Of a stretch of DNA of 64,000 bases, positions 46,727 to 58,157 are shown in pieces (position 1 is the stretch's first letter; each line of letters starts with the position of its first letter). The notes under the pieces were generated by a model. It did no database searches. It saw only the letters and a program-made list of their open reading frames with translations, and was not told the DNA's origin. Both the position numbers and the translations under genes were made by a program. The stretch is from Turritopsis dohrnii. Its lineage: Eukaryota; Cnidaria; Hydrozoa; Anthoathecata; Oceaniidae. The stretch lies in NCBI GenBank assembly GCA_027922465.2, contig BQMF02000101.1, forward strand, positions 62,001-126,000, in the 5' to 3' direction.

Positions 46727-49351
46727 GGAGGAGGCGTCGGAATGTACATTGCTGACAGTTTAAACTGGACGAGACGTTCTGACTTGGAAAAAAAGGAAAT
46801 TGAATGCATCTGGATAGAAATCTTCCCGAACAAGACCAAGAGTATCCTATTTTGTACCATCTACCGACCCCCAGATACGTCAAAATATCTGAACAAAAAT
46901 TTTGATCAAATTTTTAATGACATGTTATCAACAGTTTCAAGTCTTTCAATTGAGGCAATTATCATGGGTGATATGAATATAAACTATTTGAAAAGAAACG
47001 ATCACCCTGCTATAAGAGCCTCTTTTCAACTGAACAGTTTCAAGCAATTGTTAAAAACTGCTACAAGAATTCAAGGTGAATCATCAACATTAATAGACAT
47101 AATTACGACAAATCAAAACACGATCAGTGATACGGCAATTATACCCTGTGCGTTTAGTGACCATGATATGATATGTTGTGTGCGAAAAATTAATCGTATT
47201 AAATACAATCGAAAACAAATAAACTGTCATGACTATCGCAACTACGATTCCCAAAAAGTATGTCAGATAATGAAAAACAGTGACTGGTCAAAGTTTTACC
47301 AATGCACTGATGTAAACAGTGCATGGGTATGTATGAAAAACATTTTACAGCAATGCTTAGATAAGGCAGCTCCAAAAGTAGTTAAACGTATTCGTGGTAA
47401 ACCATGTCCTTGGTTAACCGCCGAACTGAAACAAAATATGAATACACGTGATTATTTACTAAAAAAGTCGCGAAAGTCTAAATTAAAAACTGATCTGGAT
47501 GCTTACAAAACCAAAAGGAACGAAGTAACCAAACAAGTACACAAAGCTAGAGTCAGTTACTATAATCAATTACTCTCAGAAACCAAAAACAACCCAACAG
47601 GTTTCTGGGAGTGTATTAAACATATATTTCCTGGAAAAGCAACAAATGCACCTCCTCCAACAATAAACGTAAATGGTAACCAAACGTCAGACACCAAAAT
47701 CATCGCTGATACTTTTTGTAATTTCTTCTGCAGTATAATATCTAACTTAAAAAACGCTGCTTTTAAACTGAAAGATTGCGTTTGGAAAAATCCTGTTACC
47801 ATTCCGCCTCAAACCGAAAAAAGGTTCTTATTTACTAAAGTAACTGCAATGCAAGTCGAAAAATTACTTCGTAACTTAAAGAAAAAAAAGTCACCCGGAC
47901 TCGATGGTATAACTCCTGCCTTTATCAGAGACTGCTCCTCTGTACTGGCTGATCCTCTTGCAACACTGATAAACATGTCAATGAAAACTGGCGTTGTCCC
48001 AACCGACTGGAAGAAATCTAAAGTGACACCAACTTACAAAAAATCTGGAAGTACCAACGATGTCGAAAACTACCGTCCTATATCTGTGCTCTCATCTGTA
48101 TCTAAAATTGCTGAAAAAGTTGTCCATTTACAACTGTCAAGATATTTAGAAGAAAACAATCTTATCCAAGACAACCAATTTGGTTTCAGACAGTCCAGAT
48201 CAACTGAACTTGCCTCCGTCCTCTTCACTGACAGTATTAAAAGAAAAGTAAACGAAGGAAAATTAGTGCGATGTATATTTATTGACCTGTCGAAAGCCTT
48301 CGATACCTTAAGTCACAGCATGTTACTGTCAAAACTGGAATCCTACTGTCTGCAGAATAACGAACTTGACTGGTTCAAGGACTATTTATTCAACAGAAGT
48401 CAAGCAGTGCAATACAACAACGCTTTATCAAAAGAAGAAAAGGTTGTAAATGGCGTGCCCCAAGGTTCAATCCTTGCCCTCCTCCTTTTCACCATCTTTT
48501 TTAATGACTTCAACAAATGCATAAAACATAGCCAAGTAGTCAAGTATGCAGACGATACCGTCATATATGTTCCTGAAAAAGATGTCTTCATCATAGAATC
48601 TCGCCTTTCTGCCGATATGCAATCGATATCCGACTGGTGTATTGAAAACGAGCTAATCTTAAATCTAAAGAAGGGAAAAACGGAATTTATGTTATTCGGT
48701 ACTGCCAAGAATCTAGCAATGCAACACGAATCAGTGACTATTAAATATCAATTAGAAACCATATCGGTTACTACTACATATAAATATCTTGGTGTTACTT
48801 TGACCCCAACCTTAAACATGAACGTTCACTTTGACTCTGTCATGAAGAAAGCAAACGGCAGATTGAGACTTTTACACAAAATTCGCTGTTTTGTCGATAA
48901 AAATGCTGCAAAACTGATTTATCAAACAATGGTATTACCCGTCATCAACTATGGAAGTTTACTGCACTTGAACCCAAGCAGAACTCAGAGAACGAGATTA
49001 TCGTCACTTCATCAACGTGCTCTGAATGTCATCGATAGATCAAAAGTTGCAGAGGATATTGTCACACCCTATGGAAGCCGCGTGATAAAAGCTTGTGACT
49101 TGGTACAGAAATGTCTAGACGGAAATGTTTGCAGCAACTTTAGAAATTATTTCAAACTATCGCAACACACACAATGTACGAGAAACAAGAACTGTCTCGT
49201 TGAACTGCCAAAGATCCGTCTCGAATACAGTCGTGGGTCGTTTTATTACATGGGAGCTACACTATACAACAAGCTGCCCATCAACTTAAGAAAAAGCAAC
49301 AACTTTACTGAATTTAAGAAAAACTTGAAATTATATTGCATGAATCTATAA
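46727..49351 (+). CDS. CR1/L2-like LINE ORF2 (endonuclease-reverse transcriptase), right part
   Basis: 875 open codons continue the fragment at 40743-40802. The endonuclease shows GGGVGMYI, TIYRPPDTSKY, MGDMNINYL, STLIDIITTNQ and FSDHDMICC. The reverse transcriptase follows: KKSPGLDGITPAF, NYRPISVLSSVSK, FGFRQSRSTE, FIDLSKAFDTL, GVPQGSILALLLF and KYADDTVIY (catalytic YADD at 48545-48556). The usual GSxLGPxLF reads GSILALLLF, so the Gly-Pro pair is lost and the copy may be inactive. The longer open frame starting at 46250 is an artefact: its first ~159 codons are transposon repeat. Stop TAA follows YCMNL. Confidence 0.9.
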   Translation, partial: GGGVGMYIADSLNWTRRSDLEKKEIECIWIEIFPNKTKSILFCTIYRPPDTSKYLNKNFDQIFNDMLSTVSSLSIEAIIMGDMNINYLKRNDHPAIRASFQLNSFKQLLKTATRIQGESSTLIDIITTNQNTISDTAIIPCAFSDHDMICCVRKINRIKYNRKQINCHDYRNYDSQKVCQIMKNSDWSKFYQCTDVNSAWVCMKNILQQCLDKAAPKVVKRIRGKPCPWLTAELKQNMNTRDYLLKKSRKSKLKTDLDAYKTKRNEVTKQVHKARVSYYNQLLSETKNNPTGFWECIKHIFPGKATNAPPPTINVNGNQTSDTKIIADTFCNFFCSIISNLKNAAFKLKDCVWKNPVTIPPQTEKRFLFTKVTAMQVEKLLRNLKKKKSPGLDGITPAFIRDCSSVLADPLATLINMSMKTGVVPTDWKKSKVTPTYKKSGSTNDVENYRPISVLSSVSKIAEKVVHLQLSRYLEENNLIQDNQFGFRQSRSTELASVLFTDSIKRKVNEGKLVRCIFIDLSKAFDTLSHSMLLSKLESYCLQNNELDWFKDYLFNRSQAVQYNNALSKEEKVVNGVPQGSILALLLFTIFFNDFNKCIKHSQVVKYADDTVIYVPEKDVFIIESRLSADMQSISDWCIENELILNLKKGKTEFMLFGTAKNLAMQHESVTIKYQLETISVTTTYKYLGVTLTPTLNMNVHFDSVMKKANGRLRLLHKIRCFVDKNAAKLIYQTMVLPVINYGSLLHLNPSRTQRTRLSSLHQRALNVIDRSKVAEDIVTPYGSRVIKACDLVQKCLDGNVCSNFRNYFKLSQHTQCTRNKNCLVELPKIRLEYSRGSFYYMGATLYNKLPINLRKSNNFTEFKKNLKLYCMNL

Positions 49352-49701
49352 GTACTTAACTTTTAATTTTTCATTTATGTATTTGCGTTCATCCATTTCA
49401 ACAGATGCCTACTGAGTCTTACAACTCTATTAGTCCTTTTGTCTTACTATACAAAGATCGATACTATTTTCATGACCATTCTTGATCCTCTCAACCCAAT
49501 TTTTCTTCTGCTCTCAGCCACTTAATCTACTCAGCATCCCCTACTTACTTTTATCTACTTAACCCATTATATATATGTAAATACAAATTTAATATTTTAT
49601 TTCATATTTTTTACACACGACACACATTGATAACAGAATTTGTAATTTTTCTGAAGTGTTTTTATCGTGTATAAATATTAGGTAAATAAATAAATAAATA
49701 A
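49352..49701 (+). repeat. LINE 3' UTR and (aaat)n tail
   Basis: About 350 bp with no reading frame, ending attaggtaaataaataaata, a short-unit microsatellite tail typical of CR1/L2 LINEs rather than poly(A). The SINE at 55966 ends in a very similar tail. Confidence 0.65.
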
Positions 49702-49810
49702 AAACACAGTTTGGTATAATATTTTGATGTTACCTGAAAAAAATCCGGGCATGGACCACCAAATTGAATCACTCTTCAATCAAATCATGCGTAGCTTGTA
49801 CTCTGCCGCA

Positions 49811-49850
49811 CCCAGGGTTTCTTGTCTTTTCGATATACGGACGGCGACGC
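49811..49850. repeat. Fragment of the 31559 palindrome family
   Basis: cccagggtttcttgtctttt followed by cgatatacggacggcg matches one arm of the palindrome at 31559-31650. Confidence 0.5.
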
Positions 49851-49898
49851 CACCACCGTTGGATACCTCCGTGTCTATTGGTATACTTTAAATACTTG

Positions 49899-50590
49899 AC
49901 TTGATATTGGGTCCTCCAACAAACAGATCTTTACTAGTTGCTTTTGATCAAAGAACTCGGTTTCCGGCTTTTGAAATAGGAACAGCTGCTGCAGTACTGG
50001 CATTGGGTGCATTGAACAAGATATTTTCTAATCATGGTCTACCTAATATCTCCAATAAAGGCAGTCCATTTCATAGTCATCAATGTAAACTACGCATGTA
50101 ATTGAACGACAGATCATCACAGAATAACTCCATTATTATACCCAAAAGCTAATTCGACTGCAGAAAATTTTATGCGCAACCTCAACAAAGTTCTGTGCAT
50201 CGCTGTCATAGAACGGAAACCATGGAAACCCTCTACGATTTTCTCCTAAACTGGCGTATCACTCCTCATACGACTACCCAAGTCAAGCTAGCAGAAGCGC
50301 TGTATCAACGTAAAATAAGAGGCAAGATTCCATCATTAAACAACTCGCCAAATACGAAAGCAATCGATAACCTTCCACAACGTGATTGATCAATCAAAAC
50401 AGAACATATGTCGACGCCGTGGTCACGCTTGAAATGCGTCTGTTAACAAAGGAGATTTCGAAAACCAACAAATTGTCTAGCAGATTAGACTCAAAACCTT
50501 ATCGCGTCACACAGAGAAACAAGGAACAATGTTAACCGCAACGCGTCCAGGTCATTCTATCACAAGGAACGTGCAACATTTTACATTTTT
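49899..50590 (+). pseudogene. Ty3/Gypsy pol remnant: integrase core end and C-terminal part
   Basis: Conceptual pieces in shifting frames: LLVAFDQRTRFPAFEIG with GLPNISNKGSPFHS (second catalytic Asp region, Asp changed to Asn in SNKG), then ITPLLYPKANSTAENFMR, FLLNWRITPHTTTQVKLAEA, and SSRLDSKPYRVTQRN with TATRPGHSITRN. These are the ordered landmarks of a Gypsy integrase, with stops and frameshifts between them. No LTRs or gag were recognised nearby. Confidence 0.7.
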
Positions 50591-53500
50591 GTCGTGTCTA
50601 CTCCACCCCTACAATTTCTTCACAGAAAATTTTGAGATTCAGGTAAAACAGCCAACAAATGCGAATCATCCACAATAACTAAATTACCATCCTCGAAAAA
50701 TATACCTATCACGAGAAATTCGAAGATGACCAGATTATTTTCATCGTTTTTCATTGTTTTTTAGTTGTTAGATTTGTTATAAGAGCAGTCGCGTTTTCCA
50801 TTCAATCGTTTGAACATAATAAAACCATTTTCATTGAAATCGATACCTTTCTCCATGACTTCAGACAACACCTTTTACATCTTATCATCAGCGCACCACC
50901 GTGGTTAAAAACTTTTAACATGATTTCTCCATCGCAAAGGCTGCTTCTTCTACAAACTGACATTCGGAAATGATCTAATTTGCTATTTGTGTATTCTGCA
51001 AAAAATACTCTCTTCGCATAACATAAGGGGTAGAGAAAAATCATGGCGATGTGTTATGTGTTAAAAAAACTTTTTTATTTGTTTTTGAAGTTAAGAGGCA
51101 TAAAAAAATTAATTGATTTGTCACTTTTTTGCGTATCAATTAAAGTAATAATGGTAAATAATTAGCTCAACACTTTCAAGAATGAATAAAATATTGTTTC
51201 GCGGTTTGTTTACCTATCAAATCTGCTATTTTGGATTTTCGTTTAGATGCGCACGCATAAACTTTTCGAAATCATAACATTGTTTTATTCTAGTGTGTGG
51301 TAGTATATTTTTTTGTTATTTTTTGAGGTTAGTTATTTTATTATTTTATATTGTATTTTTGTTATTATTATTCATAGTTGTTTCGTGCTACTTTTTGAAC
51401 TTAGACTGCCCCTTTAAAAACGTTTTGTCTTCGTTGAACTGAAGATTGCCCCTTTAAAAACGTTTTGTCTTCGTTGAACTGAAGATTGCCCCTTTAAAAA
51501 CGTTTTGTCTTCGTTGAACTGAAGATTTTTGATGGACTTTACGGTTTGCGAGGAGGATGATGCCCCTTTCTTTCGTTCTTATTCTTAGTGCTCAGATGAA
51601 GTTTTCTCCCAGAGAATTGGCTTACAAAAGGATGTAATAAGATTAAACTAATGTTTGAATCAGGTATTCCAACAATAGGCAGTTGTCGGATTTCTCATTC
51701 TACTCCCAAAAGTGCAGCATACGACAATATGTTGCATATTTCATATTGTGTTTTTGTTGACTGGATTTTTGAATAGTTCTTGCTTGACCTTGATTTGCAT
51801 TCTTGAAGTAGCAAGGACGGGACAGCCCCTATCGGGACGTCCGCTCTGAGCTGCTGTTCTTCAGTTACCGCTATTCCCTGACCAGGTCAAGGTTGTGAGT
51901 CAGGGGATTCAAGGCTTTCAGGATTCTTGTTCAACAATACACTCTAAAAATGAGGAGTCAACTAGAATTTCTGCCAAAAAACATTTAGGTAGGAGGCTTT
52001 TGTGTGTAGATCTTTTTACATCCTGCTGTTAGTCTATCTTCCTCCTCTTTTTCCTTTTTTTAAATAAAAGTTTGTTTCCTTTTCTTCAAAAGTCAACTTT
52101 TTTAGCCTGATGAGATGCCGAAAATTTGTTAATTAAACAAGCTGTTATTTTTATTCTTGTTAATATACTTTTATCTAGCTTTTTAACCACTTAGTGTAGA
52201 TATATACATATATATAATATAACTTTTTTATTTGCCATGGTATTTGCTATTGTTTGCTATGTTATTATATGTTAATATGTTATTTGTTATAAAGTTATTA
52301 TATTTTTTATATAATTGATTTTTATTTTTTAATTATAAACCTTTTATTACCTTAATTACGTTTAGTGCTTTACGTGTTACTTTAGAATTTATTGTTTTGG
52401 ATCTAGCACTTTATTATGTTTCTCGCTATGGCTGAATATTGATGTTTTGGATGTCTGTATTTTAAAGTAGACATTCATTATTTTAATTTTTCATCTATGT
52501 TTATTTATTTATTTATTAAATAATATTTTGACAGGTTTAACACTTCAGCAAACTAAAGTCACTGTTATCAATGTGTGTAAAACAAAATTACACTTAAAAC
52601 ATTATGCATAAGTAAAAAAGAAACAAATAATAAAAAACAAAAAACAAATAAGTGAATAAACAAATAAAAGATAAAAATGCAATCAGTTATACAAATAACT
52701 TTGGTTTTCCCAATTCTGTTTATGTTAGAAATTAGCGGTGCAACTGTACATGTTTTTTTTTCAGTGACAGGTATGAGATGAACATTTTAGGTCCTATTTG
52801 TTTTTGGCTCTGGATTCCTGCGTTTTAGGAAATTAATTTTTATATGATGTGTTTTTCTTTTCAGGAAAGAATCATCTAGCTTTCTCTTCATGTGAAAGAT
52901 ATAACGCTTTCAGTTTTAGGTTGATTTCAAGGCTAGTAAATCTCCATACTATTCTAATAAAAGCTTTGCATTCTGCATGAAGAAGTCGCCACTTCAAACC
53001 TTTGATGAGTCTGTAGTTGTTATCACATAGACATTAAAAGATCTACGAACCATATCTTTATCCTCTGAAATATAATTATATACCTCTTTGACCCAATCGA
53101 CCATGTCTTGGCAATTTGCTGCTGGGAAGTTTAATATCTATGTCTATGTCGTGGTATCTTTTCAATAGTTTTCGAAACGTACCCGACCTTGCATTTCCGC
53201 AATATTGCCTTAAATGTTTTACTGATGCAGACATCCATCGATTGTCATTTGGAGGTGCACCGAGAAGCAATATATGAGAACATCTGATTTGTTTTCAATA
53301 AGTTTGGTACTAATTTCATCGGTTATGTGTGCAGAGTTCAGAGAGAGAACCAAGTTTTACTGACATTTCTTTGTCATGATCTGGAAACAATTTGATATGT
53401 TCCGAAGGTTTATAGGAAGAAAATATTAAACATCCATATCTGAGATTTACTCAAATTTGGCATGTGCTCTGCATATGAAAATCAGAAGACATTCCCCCTC

Positions 53501-54618
53501 CCCCTGACGTACGATCCACCTTATCGTTTGGGGGAATTAATTTTGGGAGTAGTTTTTCGGGCAAGGTTTTGACGAGTTTGGGCGTTAAAAATTTTGAGCA
53601 GGATCCAAATTTGGGCAAAAGTTATTTTCAGTGCTATTTTCTCACCAATCATTTACACGTGACACTTGGGAGATTGTAATTTTAATTTATGACTTGTTTA
53701 TGACTTTCAAGTCAGTTGCAACTTACTGTTTTTAATTTAAGACCCAAAGTGTGAAAGCATAGAAATACATATTTCTATGGTGAAAGGGAGAAAAAATAAA
53801 TAAATAGAAAAAAGTCTCTTTTTGTTAAATAACCTTTCAAATCAGTTTAAAATCAAAATGGTTAACGTAAGACATACAGTGTGTTAAAAATTAAAGATGT
53901 ATAAATCAATAAAATACAAAGACTTGTCATACGTCCCAGTTAACACACGACGTCAATACAACGTTGTTTTATGGTCGCTCTGACGTCAGAACCAAAAACG
54001 ACCATCCATGTTTCGTTCACATCTATAAAATAAATATTAAAAGGTATATTAGGATTAATGCTTTTATTTCAAATAATACACATGTAATCAACCATACCTG
54101 AGTTGCAATCTCGATGCCAAAGCTTTGAGAAATTACTCACTACTCGGCTGTTTTCTATAATGTTGCTCGTGCTCGCGCTTGCTTTAATTTCATTTTATAC
54201 AAGAACCCCCATAAAACAACAAGGTTATGAAAAAGAAAAATAATTAGTCATAACAACTTCAATGCCTAACACATTGTAATAAGCATGCGCTCTCTGAAAT
54301 TATCTAAAACAGAAAGCATTAATTTCGAGAAACGAAGTTCAGTTCAGTTCTAGATAAACTCTAGAAGAACTGGAAAATGAATTATTCTGATATTTGTAGG
54401 AGAATTTGGATGGAACTAAATTACAGGGAAAATGAAAATTCTTAAATGGAAGTTCGCATTAGTAATTAGAGGGTATAAATACTCCGATTTCCGAAAACAA
54501 GGTCCATTCACGTTAAATAGAGGACGCATCATATTAGAGAAATAACGACTTTATTTTACAATCGGATATTCCAAAAGTAAGCAGGTGGAATAGAGTTTAG
54601 CTGGCTGTTGATGTAAGG
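50591..54618. other. Mostly non-coding spacer
   Basis: Contains the 40-bp tandem repeat listed separately. The minus-strand frame at 53076-53270 (WMSASVKHLRQYCGNARSG) and a second frame continuing leftwards (CQDMVDWVKEVYNYISEDKD) read like protein but are frameshifted relative to each other and unrecognised. They may be a pseudogene fragment. Confidence 0.4.
51408..51527. repeat. Tandem repeat, 40-bp unit, three copies
   Basis: Unit tgcccctttaaaaacgtttt then gtcttcgttgaactgaagat, repeated without mismatch. Confidence 0.9.
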
Positions 54619-55634
54619 TTTGTTACACCGACAAATGTTGTAACTCCGACAAATGTATTAAAAATCAACGACAAATGTTGTAAACCTACGTCAAATGTAG
54701 TAAACGCCTTAAAGATTGAAATGAGCCATAATTAGGCCAAACACATGAAGGTCACCAGGCAACTTTTCAAGGGATATCAAGTGACTATATTATAAAACCC
54801 AAAATCGCGCATGCGCAGTATTAAATGCAAGCTAAACGAGCCATACTTAGGTAAAACGCTCGAAAGTCTTAACCAGGTAACTTTTAAAGCTCTATAAAGT
54901 CAGGCTATTGTTTTCCATCATTGTGTTGCGTAATATGTTTTGCGGAATAGAAATGGTTACTATGAGCATATCTCAGTTCTCCTTAACATTTACTTTCAAA
55001 CAATGAAGTTTTCGCGTATGGTACTATTCTTTCTGGTGCTTTTAAATAATTTGAATTTTTTTCTTTTCCCGTCCTTACATCATCCAAAGGCGAAAACGTT
55101 TACGACTGCTGAACCGTATGTTTCACTAGAGCACAAAGGTGGTTTTCCACTTCAAGAAAATTTTCCGAGGACAAGAACGGACAGGCAAGGGAAAGCAACT
55201 GAGCATGCGCAAACATGACGTGAACAGAAAATTTTCCTTTCTGTTCTCTTCTGAATGGAAGGAGAGTCGAGTTCAACTGTTCTTTACTGACTGAAAACAG
55301 GTGATGAATTTTAAGGAGCGAATCAAAATGCGTTATTTGCAGCTTTTTGTTGCACGAATCCATTTTTTAAAAATCGGCGCTTTAGTTGATTAAAGTGCTA
55401 CACAGAAAAGCAGAATAAAAATTATTTGCGATGAACAAAAGCCATATATTTATCACAGCTAGCTATAAACAATGAATAGGATGATGGTTGGGCGGAAAGG
55501 GAAGACAGTGAAATATCAGCCAATAAACGATTTTTGGATGATTTAGTTGTTTTCGCATCACCAATAAATTAAATAAAAAATGTATAGTAAATCAGACTCA
55601 GTCCTATTGGTTCTCTCTTTTCTGCAGATTTTTG

Positions 55635-55830
55635 TTATTCGTGGCGCAATTTGTGGCGCAAAGCTTCGTATTGTGTTGGGCTCATTTGAAAGTACTGAAA
55701 AAAGAGCTCATGATCTGACAGGAACATTTCTTTGACCAATAGATGAAATTCGCCATTTTGGCGAGTTTTTTTAATTCTACTTCTTTTTGTTTGGTTGGTT
55801 TGTACTCGAAATCCCAGGTGTTTGTCTCTC
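55635..55830 (-). pseudogene. PIF/Harbinger transposase N-terminal fragment
   Basis: The frame contains KKTRQNGEFHLLVKEM then DHELFFQYFQMSPTQYEALRHKL, the conserved block upstream of the Harbinger DDE domain. It stops after RHE, and no catalytic DDE sequence follows on the left. It lies inside the long-TIR element, so it could be a fragment of that element's own transposase gene. Confidence 0.6.
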
Positions 55831-55965
55831 ATTGATGACCAAGTGTACAAGACTATATTAATGATCATCCATGAGGGGATAATGTGCCAATTAAAGAAAG
55901 AACGAACGCTCAATGCTTTAATGATGTAATGTAAACATACATGAATTTTACCACAAACTTAACTT

Positions 55966-56295
55966 GGCACCGTAGTATAGTGGTTATCACTCTCGTATTT
56001 CATGCGGGAGACCGAGGTTCAATTCCCCTTGGCGGCGATTCACCATGCGCGAGTGAATGTACCATAGCGCCGGGTCGACCCATGCCATGTGAGGGAAATT
56101 GGGTAGATGATACATCGGGTGTTGCAGGAGGTCATCCAGAAGAGCACAGACCGTTGATTGGGTTTGTGTCACTCACGAGAGTGTCAAATACTTCGGAGTC
56201 TCCAACCTAAGCCGTGGCCCCTCCTGGAAAGCAGATGCAGTAGCAACTGAGTGAGGCTAGCCACGTAAAATAATACCAATAAATAAATAAATAAA
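55966..56295 (+). mobile_element. tRNA-derived SINE
   Basis: A tRNA-like head (ggcaccgtagtatagtggtt) has a box A (tagtatagtgg) and box B (ggttcaattcc, 56016-56026) for RNA polymerase III. An anticodon-like loop attttcat-type sequence suggests a Glu- or Asp-tRNA ancestor. About 230 bp of unrelated body follows, then an (aaat)n tail. The acceptor and T stems do not pair properly, so it is not a working tRNA gene. A short possible target repeat, aactt, lies at each side. Confidence 0.75.
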
Positions 56296-56855
56296 CTTGT
56301 AGTTATTCTACCTAAATGTTTTCACTGCGCATGCGTTAACTTGGGTTCTATTATATGGCCACTTGGTAGCACCAGGAATATTTTATGATGAAGACCTTTA
56401 TGTGTTTTGCCTAATTATGGTTCATTTACCTAATATTAACATATTTCTACTGCTTATGCGCGATTTTGCGTTTCATTTTATTTCTTACAAAGCTAATTGA
56501 TGAAGACGTTCATATGTTTTGTCCAATTATGGCTCATTTAGCTCGTATTAGTGGGTTTTTTACTGCGCATGCGCAATTTTGAGTTTTATTATATGGCCAC
56601 CTCATATCCCTTGAAAAGTTACCTGGTGAAGACCTTCATGTGCTTGGCCTTATTATGGCTCATTTCAATCTTCAAGGCGGTTAATACATTTAGCGTTACA
56701 ACATTTTGTCGTTGTTACCTGCTGCAGACAGGTTTGTGTTTGGCCTAATTATGGCTCATTTCAACGTTCAAGGCGTTTACTACATTTGACGTAATTTTTA
56801 CTACATTTAGCGTTACTACATTTGTCGGAGTTACTACATTTGTCGGTTTGACAAA

Positions 56856-57308
56856 GTTTCAAGTTTAATTAAAAGAAGTCTTAAAAACGACCTGGCACAA
56901 TCAATTCTGTTGGACGGTTTCATCAGTAAAAATCAAATCGACACAACAAAGTAGGAAGTATATTATCTGTATCACCTATAGCTAATTAAATAATTGGATT
57001 GAGAACTTTTTACTAAACTTCCTAGTGGAATATATGACATATCCGTTGTTTTATCAGTCAATGAATAACAATAGAATCTAAGAATCCGTTTCGTGCACTA
57101 TAAATAAAGATCAAAATTCTTAAAAAAAATTCTTTTCATAAAAAAAACCTCTCCTTTACGCAGTAGAAAGAAAAATCAGAAAAGGATTTTCCAAACTTAA
57201 CTGACTATATTCACAATCATTGTTGATCAGTTTCTCTCGTTGCTAATTCAAAAGAATTCTTTTTTATTGAGCTTTTTATGAGAAAAAAAACATCAGGTTA
57301 AAACAGTT
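56856..57308. other. Non-coding spacer
   Basis: AT-rich, nothing recognised. Confidence 0.4.
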
Positions 57309-57808
57309 CAGTGGCGTAACTGGGGGGGTGCGTTGGGTGCGATCGCACCGCCCTCTGATTAAGCTTGCCCTTTTTTCTGACCAAGTAATATTTCATACGA
57401 TATTCTTTTCACTAAAGTTATGTAAATCATTACTTTAAGAGCGGAAACTTTCGCGATTTTTGCCTTTTTTCGCGAAATTCAAAAAAAATTTCTTTATTCA
57501 TTGTCATTCACGAAAGTTTTTTTCTCCCGAAAGTAAAGTTTTTGGAGGATTCGCAACAGTTTTATCAGTAAAATTTATTTTAAAACTGTCATTAGCGAAA
57601 GTTAAATTCGCAAAATTTCGCGATTTTCCATCCTTGCGAAACTTTCTGCCCGCGAAACTTTCTGCCCTTAAATTAATTATTTGTCAACAAAGTTGCAAAA
57701 AATAGCTTTGTGCATTTGTTACTATGGCATGAAGTGTGCTATTGCTTTAATATTGCCCAAATTTGTGAAAAACGCACCTACCCTAAGTTTAACTCAGTTA
57801 CGCCACTG
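57309..57808. mobile_element. 500-bp MITE, hAT-like ends
   Basis: Ends cagtggcgtaact and its complement agttacgccactg. A 5-bp repeat cagtt flanks both sides (57304-57308 and 57809-57813). CAGTGGCG ends are common in hAT elements, but their duplication is normally 8 bp, so the class is uncertain. It hosts a second element at 57439-57667. Confidence 0.6.
57439..57667. mobile_element. 229-bp MITE nested in the previous one
   Basis: Ends gagcggaaactttcgcg and cgcgaaactttctgccc, flanked by TTAA at 57435-57438 and 57668-57671. Internal ttcgcgaaa motifs are repeated several times in both orientations. Confidence 0.6.
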
Positions 57809-58157
57809 CAGTTTGTTACACTGATTTCCACAAATGTTTCGAGAGAAAGGGCAAAGTCTCGTCATTTTCAAGAATTTGTGATAATCCCTCACTTGCACCC
57901 TTTCTAGGAAAAGGCAAATGAATGAAATGTAATTCAAATAAAACTATGGCGTATTTCCATCGGCTATAAATCAATATGAGGCCGAGTGTATCAAACAGTC
58001 TCAGATCATCAAACGTTTATGATGTAAATCTTGTCAATTTTTTTTGGATGATTGAGTTCATGAACAACTCTTGCCTCGTTAATTCAAACGCTGATGTACT
58101 CAAAAAAATATAAAGCAACAAACACAACACTAACACCACATGGCCATCACACTAACG
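57809..58157. other. 3' flank of the Dispatched-like gene
   Basis: Non-coding. It presumably contains the 3' UTR of the minus-strand gene ending at 58158. Confidence 0.4.

Larger units (their letters stand above)
54619..56855. mobile_element. 2.2-kb element with long complex inverted arms
   Basis: Left arm starts tttgttacaccgacaaatgt and right arm ends acatttgtcggtttgacaaa. Both continue inward for about 300 bp or more with matching motifs (cgtcaaatgtagtaaacgcc, aatgagccataattaggcc, gcgcatgcgcagt). The gcgcatgcgcagt and gagccataatt modules are iterated within the arms. Between the arms are a Harbinger transposase fragment (minus) and a tRNA-derived SINE. A related arm fragment is at about 39850-40010. 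No intact transposase. The exact termini and target duplication were not resolved. Confidence 0.65.

Noticed and set aside
55966..56040. tRNA gene
   Set aside because: Boxes A and B are present, but acceptor and T stems mispair and the sequence continues into a SINE body with a tail.
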